A DNA stretch of 14,666 nt from JBEKZQ01 sp049509675 (GTDB lineage: Bacteria > Planctomycetota > Planctomycetia > Pirellulales > Thermoguttaceae), in the NCBI GenBank assembly GCA_049509675.1, contig JBEKZQ010000119.1, positions 1 through 14,666 on the forward strand, written 5' to 3'. The position numbers and the translations under genes were made by a program. This document shows, one piece after another, positions 1 to 6,244 of the stretch (its first letter is position 1; every line of letters starts with the position of its first letter). The notes beneath the pieces were generated by a model, which saw nothing but the letters and a program-made list of their open reading frames with translations, was not told the origin of the DNA and ran no database searches.

Positions 1-1377
1 TCCATTGCTGCGAAGGCCTTCCAGCGTCAGATTCTCGATCGCGTGATCGCCGTCAAGGCCCGCAAGTTCCGACGGCATCCAGGGGCCTTTCACGTCGACA
101 TTCTTGATACTGACGTTGCGGATCGCCCCGAGACCCTTGCTCGTCTCGTGCTCGGTCACGCTGAAGTTCAACAGCCGCGGGGTGTCGGCGTGCTCGATGT
201 GCAGGCCGTCGATCTCCATGCCGTCGATCATGGCGCCCTGGGCCGCCTCGATGGAGATCAGCGCGCCGTGCGGGAACTGGATCGGCTCCGCCAGCGCCCG
301 CACCACGTAGTTGTCGACGATCTTCAGCCCCGAGAGAGTCTGCGTGGACCAGGTCTCGTTGCCGATGTGCAGGGGGTTGCCGTACCGGTCTTGCCAGAAG
401 ACGTTATTGGCGACCGTGATGTCGCGCGGGATGTTTCCATTGGATTGCCAACTCGACGCCTTGATGGCGATGCAGTCGTCGCCAAGGTGGAAGAAGCAAT
501 TCTTGATGGTCACGTCGCGGCAGTCGCCGTCGGGATCGATGCCGTCTTCGCCGTAGAAGACGTTGAAGAACTTGACGTTGTCGACCGTCAGGTGCGACGT
601 GGCGTAGGCCAGGTAGCTCCAATTGCCTTGCTTGTGCAAACCGGGACCGAAGTTGTAGACGATGATGCCCTGGACCGTGATGTTCCGGGCGTTCCAACTC
701 TTCAGCGGATTGGTGTTGACGTCGGTGAAGAGCATGCCGTACCCGGAGAGCGTCGTGCCGCTGTCGAGGATGATGGCGCCTTTTACGATCGCCCCCCCCT
801 CGATGTAGACCCGCTTCTTCTGCGTCTTGCGGAACTGGTGGACCTGCCCGGCGGCGTAGAAGTCGACTTGCGGGTCGGTGGGCGACGGAGGATTGAGGTC
901 GATCGGATTGGCAAAGAGGCAGAGCGGATGATCGATGTCGCCGTTGACGTTGACGACGAGGTTCCTGGGCTCCTTGACTGTAAAGGTAATCTGGGTGCCG
1001 TCGATCGCGGCGGCGATCTTGTAGGCGGAGGGCAGCACCTCGGCCGATTTCACGGCTCTCTTATAGGTGACGCGGACCTCGGCCGGTCCGGAGAGCCCGA
1101 AGGCGGCGATGCCCGCCTTGCCGGCGAACGACGACTCGAAGGCATAGACAGCGGCCTCGCTATACGTCGCGGCGCCGGCGGCCCGCACCTCAAGCCTGCT
1201 AAAGTCGGGCGATCGCGGAAATGCGCCGGCCGCCGGGGCCGTGTAGGCGACTACCGTAGGAGCGCCGGCCGCTTTCGCCGCCTGAAGGCTTTGAGCCTGA
1301 CAGATCGATGCGGCGACGCCAAGGGTGATTATTACCAGCAGCGCTGATCCACGCGCGTTGGAAGATTGCCGGTTCAT
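1..1377 (-). CDS. Secreted GH28/GH49-type beta-helix glycosidase (C-terminus beyond window)
   Basis: Reading the minus strand from ATG 1377 gives 459 uninterrupted codons to the window edge, so the C-terminus is missing. Residues 1-28 form a signal peptide (hydrophobic LLVIITLGVAAS, probable cut after CQA). A beta-sandwich-like N-terminal part ends in the VNVNGDIDHPLCLFANPI segment, typical of proteins in this group. It is followed by a right-handed beta-helix with repeated 'ITVxG/VTIKN' rungs. The polygalacturonase-like acid cluster is present: E277-D278-G-I-D281-P-D283, then G299-D300-D301-C-I-A-I-K, 22 residues on, and a later H337-I-G-N-E. The DG...GDD spacing matches the catalytic Asp triad of GH28 and is shared by GH49. 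Expected role: hydrolysis of a pectin-like or other acidic/alpha-linked polysaccharide outside the cytoplasm; the substrate cannot be read from sequence. AGGAAAG at 1385-1391 lies 7 nt before the start. The gene is divergent from a sugar-sensing regulator that probably controls it. Confidence 0.88.
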   Translation of the reverse strand, partial: MNRQSSNARGSALLVIITLGVAASICQAQSLQAAKAAGAPTVVAYTAPAAGAFPRSPDFSRLEVRAAGAATYSEAAVYAFESSFAGKAGIAAFGLSGPAEVRVTYKRAVKSAEVLPSAYKIAAAIDGTQITFTVKEPRNLVVNVNGDIDHPLCLFANPIDLNPPSPTDPQVDFYAAGQVHQFRKTQKKRVYIEGGAIVKGAIILDSGTTLSGYGMLFTDVNTNPLKSWNARNITVQGIIVYNFGPGLHKQGNWSYLAYATSHLTVDNVKFFNVFYGEDGIDPDGDCRDVTIKNCFFHLGDDCIAIKASSWQSNGNIPRDITVANNVFWQDRYGNPLHIGNETWSTQTLSGLKIVDNYVVRALAEPIQFPHGALISIEAAQGAMIDGMEIDGLHIEHADTPRLLNFSVTEHETSKGLGAIRNVSIKNVDVKGPWMPSELAGLDGDHAIENLTLEGLRSNG

Positions 1378-1453
1378 GCTCGTGCTTTCCTTGGATGGTG
1401 GGGCTCTTGAGGCGGCAGTGGTTTCGCGGGCAGTCGCCCACCCGTCGAGTTCC

Positions 1454-1482
1454 ATCTTGCACTGATTGCGGAGAAAGATCAA
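1454..1482 (-). promoter_or_regulatory. Candidate promoter of the glycosidase gene
   Basis: On the minus strand TTGATC (1482-1477), a 17-bp spacer and CAAGAT (1459-1454) make a weak sigma70-like promoter, with transcription starting near 1447. A weak core is what an activator-dependent promoter would show. The paired ATGCGTCA boxes lie immediately upstream of the -35 element. Prediction only. Confidence 0.35.
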
Positions 1483-1487
1483 TTGCG

Positions 1488-1519
1488 AAATGCGTCAAAA
1501 CAACTGCTAAAATGCGTCA
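1488..1519. promoter_or_regulatory. Direct-repeat operator for the AraC-type regulator
   Basis: AAATGCGTCA occurs at 1488-1497 and again at 1510-1519, exactly 22 bp (two helical turns) apart. The wider context also matches (AATTGC before the first box, AACTGC before the second). AraC-family proteins typically bind paired direct half-sites spaced about two turns apart. The nearer box ends 5 bp before the -35 of the glycosidase promoter, the position expected for an activator touching RNA polymerase. A third ATGCGTCA sits at 1603-1610. The protein-site pairing is inferred from position. Confidence 0.6.
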
Positions 1520-1553
1520 TGCGCGCCGGTCCCGGCGTCGGCAATTCCCGGGC

Positions 1554-1582
1554 TTGACAGCAATCGGCAACCTTGACATAAT
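1554..1582 (+). promoter_or_regulatory. Strong sigma70-type promoter of the regulator gene
   Basis: A consensus TTGACA (1554-1559), a 17-bp spacer and CATAAT (1577-1582, 5 of 6 to consensus) give a start near 1589 and a leader of about 55 nt before ATG 1644. The third ATGCGTCA box (1603-1610) falls in the leader, about 14 nt after the start, where a bound regulator would block its own transcription. Confidence 0.7.
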
Positions 1583-1602
1583 ACATCATTCCGGTTAGCG
1601 CC

Positions 1603-1610
1603 ATGCGTCA
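1603..1610. promoter_or_regulatory. Third ATGCGTCA box, candidate autoregulatory site
   Basis: Same 8-mer and orientation as the pair at 1490-1497 and 1512-1519, 91 bp from the second copy. It lies just downstream of the predicted regulator start site. It could allow autorepression or looping with the upstream pair. Inferred from repetition alone. Confidence 0.4.
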
Positions 1611-1643
1611 CTGGGCGGCCTCCTTGCGGCAAGTGAACACGAG

Positions 1644-2849
1644 ATGAGCCAACCTCTTCGCATTGCCCTGTTGATCGAGACATCGAGCTTCTACGGGAGG
1701 TGTCTTCTCCAGGGCATTGCGACGTACGCGAACGAGCGGGGACCGTGGAAATTCTACCACCACGGGTATCTGACCGACGATAAGTTCGCGCGGCGGCTAA
1801 GGCCGTGGCGGCCCGACGGAATCATCGCAAGGATCGTCAGCCCGCAGGTAAGCCGGCAGATCCGTGCGTTGGGGCTGCCGACGGTCGATCTGCTTCACGA
1901 AACATCGCATGTCCAAATGCCCCAGGTCATTCCAGATCAACCTGCCATCGTGCGGCTGGCAGTGGACCATCTTTGGGAGTGTGGGCTGCGGCAGTTGGCA
2001 TACGCCGGGTTTCGCGGCGTCCGCTTCTCGGATCAGCGGAGCCGGTGCTTTTGTGATTACACGAAACAAAGAGAGTATCCGGCAAGCGTCTTTACAGAAG
2101 GTGGTTATTCAAATCCCAGCGAGCTTGTCCGCGTTGAAGAACTTCCCTACCGGTTTTCCGTGGAGTTGGCCGATTGGCTGTGTGCCTTGCCGAAGCCGAT
2201 CGGTCTGATTGCCTGCAACGATACGCGGGCTTCCCAAGTCCTCAGGGTTTGTTCCGAGCGTGCGATCCGGGTCCCCGATGAGATTGCGGTGATCGGCGTC
2301 GATAACGATCCTGTTGTTTGCGGGCTGGCTGAACCGCGGTTGTCGACGGTCGACCCGAATGCGCGAAGGATCGGCTACCAGGCGGCCGCGCTGTTGCACC
2401 AGATGATCCAAGGCGAGGTTCCCGCTCCGAGAATCGTCCAGGTCGAACCGGTTGGCGTTGTTGCGCGTCGATCGACCGATGTCCTGGCGATTTCCAACGC
2501 CGACGTGGTTGAGGCAATTCGTTTCGTGCGAGAACAGGCCTGTGAAGGGCTCACGATCGCTGCAATTATCGAGCGTCTCTGTATTTCTCGCCGCACGCTG
2601 GAGCGCTGGTTCACACAGTACGTTGGTCATTCGCCACCCGAGGAGATCAACCGGGTCAGGCTGGCGCGGGTAAGGGAATTGCTGTGCGAGACGAACCTTC
2701 CGTTAGAGGAGATTGCGCGCTCAGCGGGGTTCTCCCATGTCGAGAGCATGTACCGATTGTTCAAAGATGCCACGGGCCAAACGCCGGGGCAATACCGCCA
2801 GTCGCAGTTCGCAAGCAAAACGGCGAGGAGATCCTGGCTGGCGGAGTGA
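1644..2849 (+). CDS. XylR-type sugar-responsive regulator (LacI-like sensor + AraC HTH)
   Basis: 401 residues. Residues 1-275 resemble the periplasmic-binding-protein-like sensor of LacI/XylR proteins: RIALLIETSSFYGRCLLQGI at the start, AVDHLWECGLRQLAYAGF near 110, LIACNDTRASQVLR near 190-205, and the DEIAVIGVDND motif followed by LSTVDPNARRIGYQAA. Residues 282-388 are a complete AraC/XylS domain with two helix-turn-helix units (LTIAAIIERLCISRRTLERWF and LPLEEIARSAGFSHVESMYRLFK) ending in GQTPGQYR. This architecture is that of E. coli XylR. The protein should sense a sugar in the cytoplasm and bind paired direct repeats in DNA. The neighbouring beta-helix glycosidase, transcribed divergently, is the obvious target. 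No strong ribosome binding site precedes ATG 1644; the start is chosen because the sensor fold begins at once. The true ligand is unknown. Confidence 0.92.
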   Translation: MSQPLRIALLIETSSFYGRCLLQGIATYANERGPWKFYHHGYLTDDKFARRLRPWRPDGIIARIVSPQVSRQIRALGLPTVDLLHETSHVQMPQVIPDQPAIVRLAVDHLWECGLRQLAYAGFRGVRFSDQRSRCFCDYTKQREYPASVFTEGGYSNPSELVRVEELPYRFSVELADWLCALPKPIGLIACNDTRASQVLRVCSERAIRVPDEIAVIGVDNDPVVCGLAEPRLSTVDPNARRIGYQAAALLHQMIQGEVPAPRIVQVEPVGVVARRSTDVLAISNADVVEAIRFVREQACEGLTIAAIIERLCISRRTLERWFTQYVGHSPPEEINRVRLARVRELLCETNLPLEEIARSAGFSHVESMYRLFKDATGQTPGQYRQSQFASKTARRSWLAE

Positions 2850-2899
2850 CAAGGCCGATAATTCCGAGCATTGAAGTGCTGTACCTGCCGGCATCGCCG

Positions 2900-3051
2900 C
2901 GCGAGGCATAGCGGCGACCGCGCGAGAATGACCTGTGCAATTCCAATGTAGGCGGCGCACGCCATGTGCCGTAAGTGGGCGGACGGCACACGGCGTGTGC
3001 CTGCTACAATTTGTCCAAGTTATTTTTGCGCGAGGCATAGCGGCGACCGCG
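2900..3051. repeat. Repeat unit: 23-bp direct repeats flanking a hairpin
   Basis: An identical 23-bp sequence beginning CGCGAGGCATAGCGG occurs at 2900-2922 and 3029-3051, 129 bp apart, on either side of the inverted repeat at 2947-3008. The block fills the gap between two convergent genes and no credible gene lies in it. It may be a small dispersed element with duplicated ends, or a nested insertion. Confidence 0.65.
2947..3008. repeat. Imperfect 26-bp inverted repeat, planctomycete-type dispersed palindrome
   Basis: Arms 2947-2972 and 2983-3008 are inverted copies matching at 22 of 26 positions, with a 10-nt loop. Within the right arm GGCACAC-GGC-GTGTGCC (2985-3001) is a perfect 7-bp stem on its own. 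I recognise the GGCACACGGNGTGTGCC core as a repeat scattered through planctomycete genomes; this is from memory. Between convergent genes it could end transcription from both sides, but there is no U-tract. Confidence 0.65.
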
Positions 3052-3069
3052 TTTCGATCCCGGCCGTCA

Positions 3070-4137
3070 CTACTTCGCCGGCGGCAACGAATCGTCGCCT
3101 GCGTCGGCAAGGTCGGCCGGGGACCGATTAAAGCCGAAGGCAACGGCTGCGTTCTCTCCTGCCGCGAGCGAAATGGTCCGCGTCTCTTCGAGCACCTGTT
3201 CGCTGCGGAGAATTTCGACACGTACTTCATAAGCGTAAACAAAACCCGGCTTGAGGCGATATGACACGAAACGCCGCTCACTGCCGGTTCTGCGGGTCAG
3301 CAGTCCGTTGACAGTGACCTTCGCGTCGGCAGGAACATAGGCTGTCAGCAGCCCGCTGTTCTCCAGCGTGGGGGTAGAGTCGTGGGCGCTCTCCGCCGGT
3401 TCGAGCAACGGAGGTCTTGCCGGCTCCACCGGGTTCAATTCCTTCTCTGGGGGCGACGGCAACAACAAGCCGGATTCTTTCTGCGGCGACTGCACAAGCA
3501 GAGCGGGTGCGGCTAACGGACTTCTCGAGGGCGGCGACTTCGCCGGCGGCGGCAGAGCCTGATCCAATCGCACCTCCTTGGCAGGACGCGGAGCCGGCGT
3601 CGCAGGGATCAGGTCCTCTGTCTCGGTGGGCGGCGTAGGGATCAGGTCCCTTTCCTGAGTGGGCGGTGTCGGCAACAGCGGCGGCAGAGCCCGGTCCAAC
3701 GGTACTTCCGCGGGAAGCGGAGTGGGCGGCGCCGCAGGTTTCGCCTCGACCGGGCCGGGCAGCACGGGAATCTCTGCACTCCGCGCACCGGAAGGTTCCT
3801 GAGGCACGATGGGAAGAACCGTATCGGGTTTCCAACCCGGCGGCAGCTCGGGCAGCAGCCCGTGCTCGCTCGCGGCCGGCGGTTTGGCGGCCGGTGTCGG
3901 CGCCCGCGGCCGCGGCACTTCTAGCCGGGCGGGCGGCGTGGGCAGCAACTCGGCGCCGATCGACAAGGGGAAGACCTTGTCCCGCCGCAGCTCGCCCGGC
4001 CATTCCCGCCACTCCGTCGAGTAATGGCCAAACTCCTGAGCCCGAATGCCGGTTGCCGAAAAGAACGCGGCGCCAGGCATGATCGCCACGACTAGCGCGA
4101 ACGCGGCGCCGCTCGGCAGGCAATTGAATCTCGCCAT
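3070..4137 (-). CDS. Secreted proline-rich protein with C-terminal TIGR03000 domain
   Basis: 355 residues from ATG 4137, chosen because GAGGGAAG (4144-4151) lies 6 nt upstream and a signal peptide follows at once (residues 1-34, ending near GIRAQ); an in-frame start at 4260 would run into the preceding gene. Residues 65-260 are low-complexity and Pro-rich, with short repeats such as PLDRALPP/RLDQALPP and DLIPTPPTE/DLIPATPAP. Residues 263-336 match the planctomycete-specific TIGR03000 domain: YVPADAKVTVNG, RRFVSYRLKPG, YAYEVRVEI, EETRTISLAAGE. Its biochemical role is unknown; it looks like a small beta domain on a flexible stalk. It starts 23 nt after the export-protein stop, so the two are probably co-transcribed and it may work at the cell surface with the exported polymer. 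Confidence 0.85.
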   Translation of the reverse strand: MARFNCLPSGAAFALVVAIMPGAAFFSATGIRAQEFGHYSTEWREWPGELRRDKVFPLSIGAELLPTPPARLEVPRPRAPTPAAKPPAASEHGLLPELPPGWKPDTVLPIVPQEPSGARSAEIPVLPGPVEAKPAAPPTPLPAEVPLDRALPPLLPTPPTQERDLIPTPPTETEDLIPATPAPRPAKEVRLDQALPPPAKSPPSRSPLAAPALLVQSPQKESGLLLPSPPEKELNPVEPARPPLLEPAESAHDSTPTLENSGLLTAYVPADAKVTVNGLLTRRTGSERRFVSYRLKPGFVYAYEVRVEILRSEQVLEETRTISLAAGENAAVAFGFNRSPADLADAGDDSLPPAK

Positions 4138-4160
4138 GTGTTGCTTCCCTCGTCCGTTGT

Positions 4161-5282
4161 TCAAGGCGACTTGGTTCCCTCGTCGGCAATGACGACACGA
4201 TCGCCCGGGTAGATCTGGAAATTGGTGGCCGTAGCGCCATGGTGGCTGATCGCTTGCCAATCGACGGGCAACACGGTTTCGGCGGAGCCGGGCGGAACAG
4301 GCCGGGCAATCCAGATCTTCTTGCTCGCCAATTGCGAAAGGCCGCCGACGTGGCTCACCGCGTCCAGCACCGTCTCGTTGCCCGTAATCGGCAACCGCAC
4401 CACCTTGTTCTCCAGCCCGGTCGCCTCGATGATGACGTAGTACACGTGGCTGTTGTAGGCGATCACCTCGACGGTGACTTCCGGCGAGTCGAAGAACGCC
4501 GCGAGGTGTTCTTGCAGGGCCAGGCGGACCTCGGTCGGCGTCTTGCCCGCTACATGCACCGCCCCATACTTCCGCAGGTTTACCGTCCCATCAGGGCTGA
4601 CAAGGTACGCGCCGCTGACCGGCTGCATCCCGTCGATTCGCGCAAGCTGAACCGCGACCTCGGGGTTGTTGACGAGCTCGGCGAGTTTATGGCGAACCGT
4701 CATTTTCACCTCGTCGAGGGTCATCCCTAGTACGCGCACCGTCCCGTAGGCTGGTCCAAGGTTGATCGTCCCCTCGGCCTCGATCATGAAGCAGCCATCG
4801 ATGGGCTGGTCGACCAGAACGTTCGCCACTTGGATCTTCAGCACGTCATAGTGCCTGGCGCGGTACGGGGACCGGGGAACGAGCGTCGGCATTTCGATCT
4901 GCACGATGTCGGGGGAGGCGATGCGATAGGCCGGCAGCGATCGCATGGCCAACTCGCGGGGATAGTCCTTTCGCGGCGTTTCGTTCCGGTCAGCCTTCGC
5001 AAGCTGGCTAACGAGGATCCAACCCTTGGCCTGCTGTCCGGCCTGTTCCACGGCGACCTCGACCCAGTCGGGCGTGACGCGCGCGGCGGTCAACTCGGTC
5101 CCCGGATTGAGGAAAGTCAGGGTGGTTTCCGCCTTTTCCCCCTGGGCGACGCGGGCCCGCACTGTGGTTACCACCTTATCGCCGCTCTTGATCTGCGCCG
5201 GCGATTCCGCAGCAAGGCAAGGACCGTGCGGCAGCAAGCCGCCGAGCAGGACAACCGCCGAAAGCCACGGCGTGCGGAGCAT
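4161..5282 (-). CDS. Wza/SLBB-type polysaccharide export protein with N-terminal SH3-like domain
   Basis: 373 residues from ATG 5282, fixed by AGGAGGT at 5289-5295. Residues 1-24 are a signal peptide (SAVVLLGGLLPHGPCLA); the Cys at 22 lacks a lipobox, so it is probably not a lipoprotein, unlike E. coli Wza. Residues about 32-95 resemble a bacterial SH3-like segment (VRARVAQGEKAE...GWILVSQL). Residues 140-275 are a polysaccharide-export domain: YDVLKIQV, EGTINLGPAYGTVRVLGMTLDEV with LVSPDGTVNLRKYGAVHVAGKTPTEV repeated about 55 residues later, so the unit is doubled. Residues 281-368 form an SLBB-like domain ending IYPGDRVVIADE. Proteins of this family form the outer-membrane/periplasmic channel for exopolysaccharide. 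No polymerase or glycosyltransferase gene lies nearby, so its partners are elsewhere. First gene of an operon with the TIGR03000 protein. Confidence 0.85.
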   Translation of the reverse strand: MLRTPWLSAVVLLGGLLPHGPCLAAESPAQIKSGDKVVTTVRARVAQGEKAETTLTFLNPGTELTAARVTPDWVEVAVEQAGQQAKGWILVSQLAKADRNETPRKDYPRELAMRSLPAYRIASPDIVQIEMPTLVPRSPYRARHYDVLKIQVANVLVDQPIDGCFMIEAEGTINLGPAYGTVRVLGMTLDEVKMTVRHKLAELVNNPEVAVQLARIDGMQPVSGAYLVSPDGTVNLRKYGAVHVAGKTPTEVRLALQEHLAAFFDSPEVTVEVIAYNSHVYYVIIEATGLENKVVRLPITGNETVLDAVSHVGGLSQLASKKIWIARPVPPGSAETVLPVDWQAISHHGATATNFQIYPGDRVVIADEGTKSP

Positions 5283-5329
5283 GGCAAGACCTCCTTCAGA
5301 AAGACCAAGACGCATCGTCTTCGTCACCA

Positions 5330-5357
5330 AGTATGATCCGCCCCTGCGCCATGTCAA
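5330..5357 (-). promoter_or_regulatory. Promoter of the export/TIGR03000 operon
   Basis: Minus strand TTGACA (5357-5352, full consensus), 16-bp spacer, CATACT (5335-5330, 4 of 6). Predicted start near 5323, leaving a leader of about 40 nt with the AGGAGGT ribosome site. It sits 52 bp beyond the end of the ferritin-like gene, so the operon has its own promoter. Confidence 0.6.
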
Positions 5358-5409
5358 GACGCGGCGGGTACCGAGCCATCCCCAGTTTCGCGGCCCCGAA
5401 AAGGCAGGT

Positions 5410-6087
5410 TCAAGACCGATGCCGCACGCCGGGAAACTTCGCCCGCAGTTCCCGGCACGCCAGCAGCATGTTGGGAGACAATTCCGGCAACCGTTCCACA
5501 AGGTAGGTCATGTGGGCCTCCATCGTCTCCTGGAATGGCCTGAGCTTCTTGACGAAGGCCGAATCGGTGGCCGCAAGAGCGGTATAGAAGACCTGATTGA
5601 TCTCCGAAGATTCGACCCGGACAACCAACTGCAGGGCGGCCTCGACCGAATCAATTTCCGATACGGCGGCCTCAGTCGCATCCATTTGTTGCTCAAGTCG
5701 AGGCAAATAGTCGTCCCACGGGTTGAAAAGGTGGGTTTTCCACCCGCCACGAATCGCAGCGGCCCGACAGATTTCCAGCAGATCGGCGTGGTATTGTTCC
5801 TGCTGGACCAAACCCGCAAAGAACGGCCCCACCAAGCCTTCGTCAGCAAACGCCCTCGCCAGGGCCGTGTAGATTCGCTTGGCCCGCAGTTCCAGGCCGA
5901 CGCAGCGTTCCAGAATTGTGGGCACCTTCGAGGCGGTGGCCCCACAGTAACCAGCATCACGAAGCAACGAGAGAAACGGCCTGCTCTGCCAGGGGCCGAT
6001 AGCCCTAAAGAAGACTCCCCATCCAAAACAGCGGATGGCTACGAACGGATGGGCCAAAATATCCCAGTGGGTGATGACGCCAACCAT
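5410..6087 (-). CDS. Ferritin-like (rubrerythrin-type) di-iron protein
   Basis: 225 residues. The start at 6087 is supported by GGGGGAG/GGAGAAG a few bases upstream and is the only ATG before the conserved core. Residues 55-200 form a four-helix pattern with metal ligands placed as in rubrerythrins: E66-LRAKRI-Y73 in helix 1, E97-Q-Y-H100 in helix 2, E159/E162 (VESSEIN) in helix 3 and E187/E190 with H192 in helix 4. The last pair departs from a strict ExxH, so the second His ligand is uncertain. Residues 1-50 (HWDILAHPFVAIRCFGWGVFFRA) are a hydrophobic, aromatic segment outside the ferritin fold, possibly a membrane or partner contact. No rubredoxin domain follows. Likely roles are peroxide reduction, iron handling or an oxygenase reaction; these cannot be told apart here. 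Confidence 0.7.
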   Translation of the reverse strand: MVGVITHWDILAHPFVAIRCFGWGVFFRAIGPWQSRPFLSLLRDAGYCGATASKVPTILERCVGLELRAKRIYTALARAFADEGLVGPFFAGLVQQEQYHADLLEICRAAAIRGGWKTHLFNPWDDYLPRLEQQMDATEAAVSEIDSVEAALQLVVRVESSEINQVFYTALAATDSAFVKKLRPFQETMEAHMTYLVERLPELSPNMLLACRELRAKFPGVRHRS

Positions 6088-6109
6088 ACCGCTTCTCCCC
6101 CAAGAGTTC

Positions 6110-6137
6110 AGCCTATCATTCCTGCCAAGGCCGTCAA
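6110..6137 (-). promoter_or_regulatory. Candidate promoter of the ferritin-like gene
   Basis: Minus strand TTGACG (6137-6132), 16-bp spacer, TAGGCT (6115-6110). The start near 6103 would leave a very short leader that still contains the ribosome binding site. The -10 is weak (3 of 6). Confidence 0.4.
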
Positions 6138-6140
6138 GCA

Positions 6141-6172
6141 GCCCGGGTGGGGGGGTTGCAGTTCTCCCGGGC
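6141..6172. promoter_or_regulatory. Inverted repeat between two divergent promoters
   Basis: GCCCGGG (6141-6147) and CCCGGGC (6166-6172) form a perfect 7-bp inverted repeat with 18 nt between. It occupies the space between the -35 boxes of the two divergent promoters, so one bound factor could reach both. GC-rich palindromes are common here, so the call is weak. Confidence 0.3.
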
Positions 6173-6176
6173 CCGA

Positions 6177-6205
6177 TTGCCGCCCGAGCGGATTGCTGCT
6201 ACTCT
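6177..6205 (+). promoter_or_regulatory. Candidate promoter of the M28 peptidase gene
   Basis: TTGCCG (6177-6182), 17-bp spacer, TACTCT (6200-6205) with an upstream TG one base before it (extended -10). Start near 6212, 33 nt before ATG 6245. Confidence 0.45.
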
Positions 6206-6244
6206 AACCGCAACACGTGCGCCGCCATCGCCAGAGGAGCCATC

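Noticed and set aside
43..1347. 434-codon plus-strand open frame opposite the glycosidase
   Set aside because: It is the antisense shadow of a GC-rich gene. The minus strand gives a signal peptide, beta-helix rungs and the catalytic Asp cluster; the plus translation has no recognisable domain and no ribosome site.
1573..1601. Second TTGACA at 1573-1578 as an additional promoter
   Set aside because: No acceptable -10 lies 16-18 bp downstream, and the sequence overlaps the -10 of the better promoter at 1554-1582.
2900..3051. Two 23-bp direct repeats considered as a CRISPR
   Set aside because: Only two copies, the 106-bp interval contains a hairpin rather than spacers, and no cas genes are nearby.
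2721..3281. Minus-strand frame containing AVAAMPRA twice
   Set aside because: It only translates the 23-bp direct repeats and hairpin, which are a multiple of three apart by chance, and it overlaps the ends of two real genes.
5026..6207. 393-codon plus-strand open frame
   Set aside because: It crosses the start of the export gene, a promoter region and the entire ferritin-like gene in antisense, with low-complexity translation and no start signal.
6035..6244. Upstream in-frame extension of the M28 peptidase to ATG 6035
   Set aside because: It would overlap the divergent ferritin-like gene and its promoter. The GAGGAG-supported ATG at 6245 is much better.
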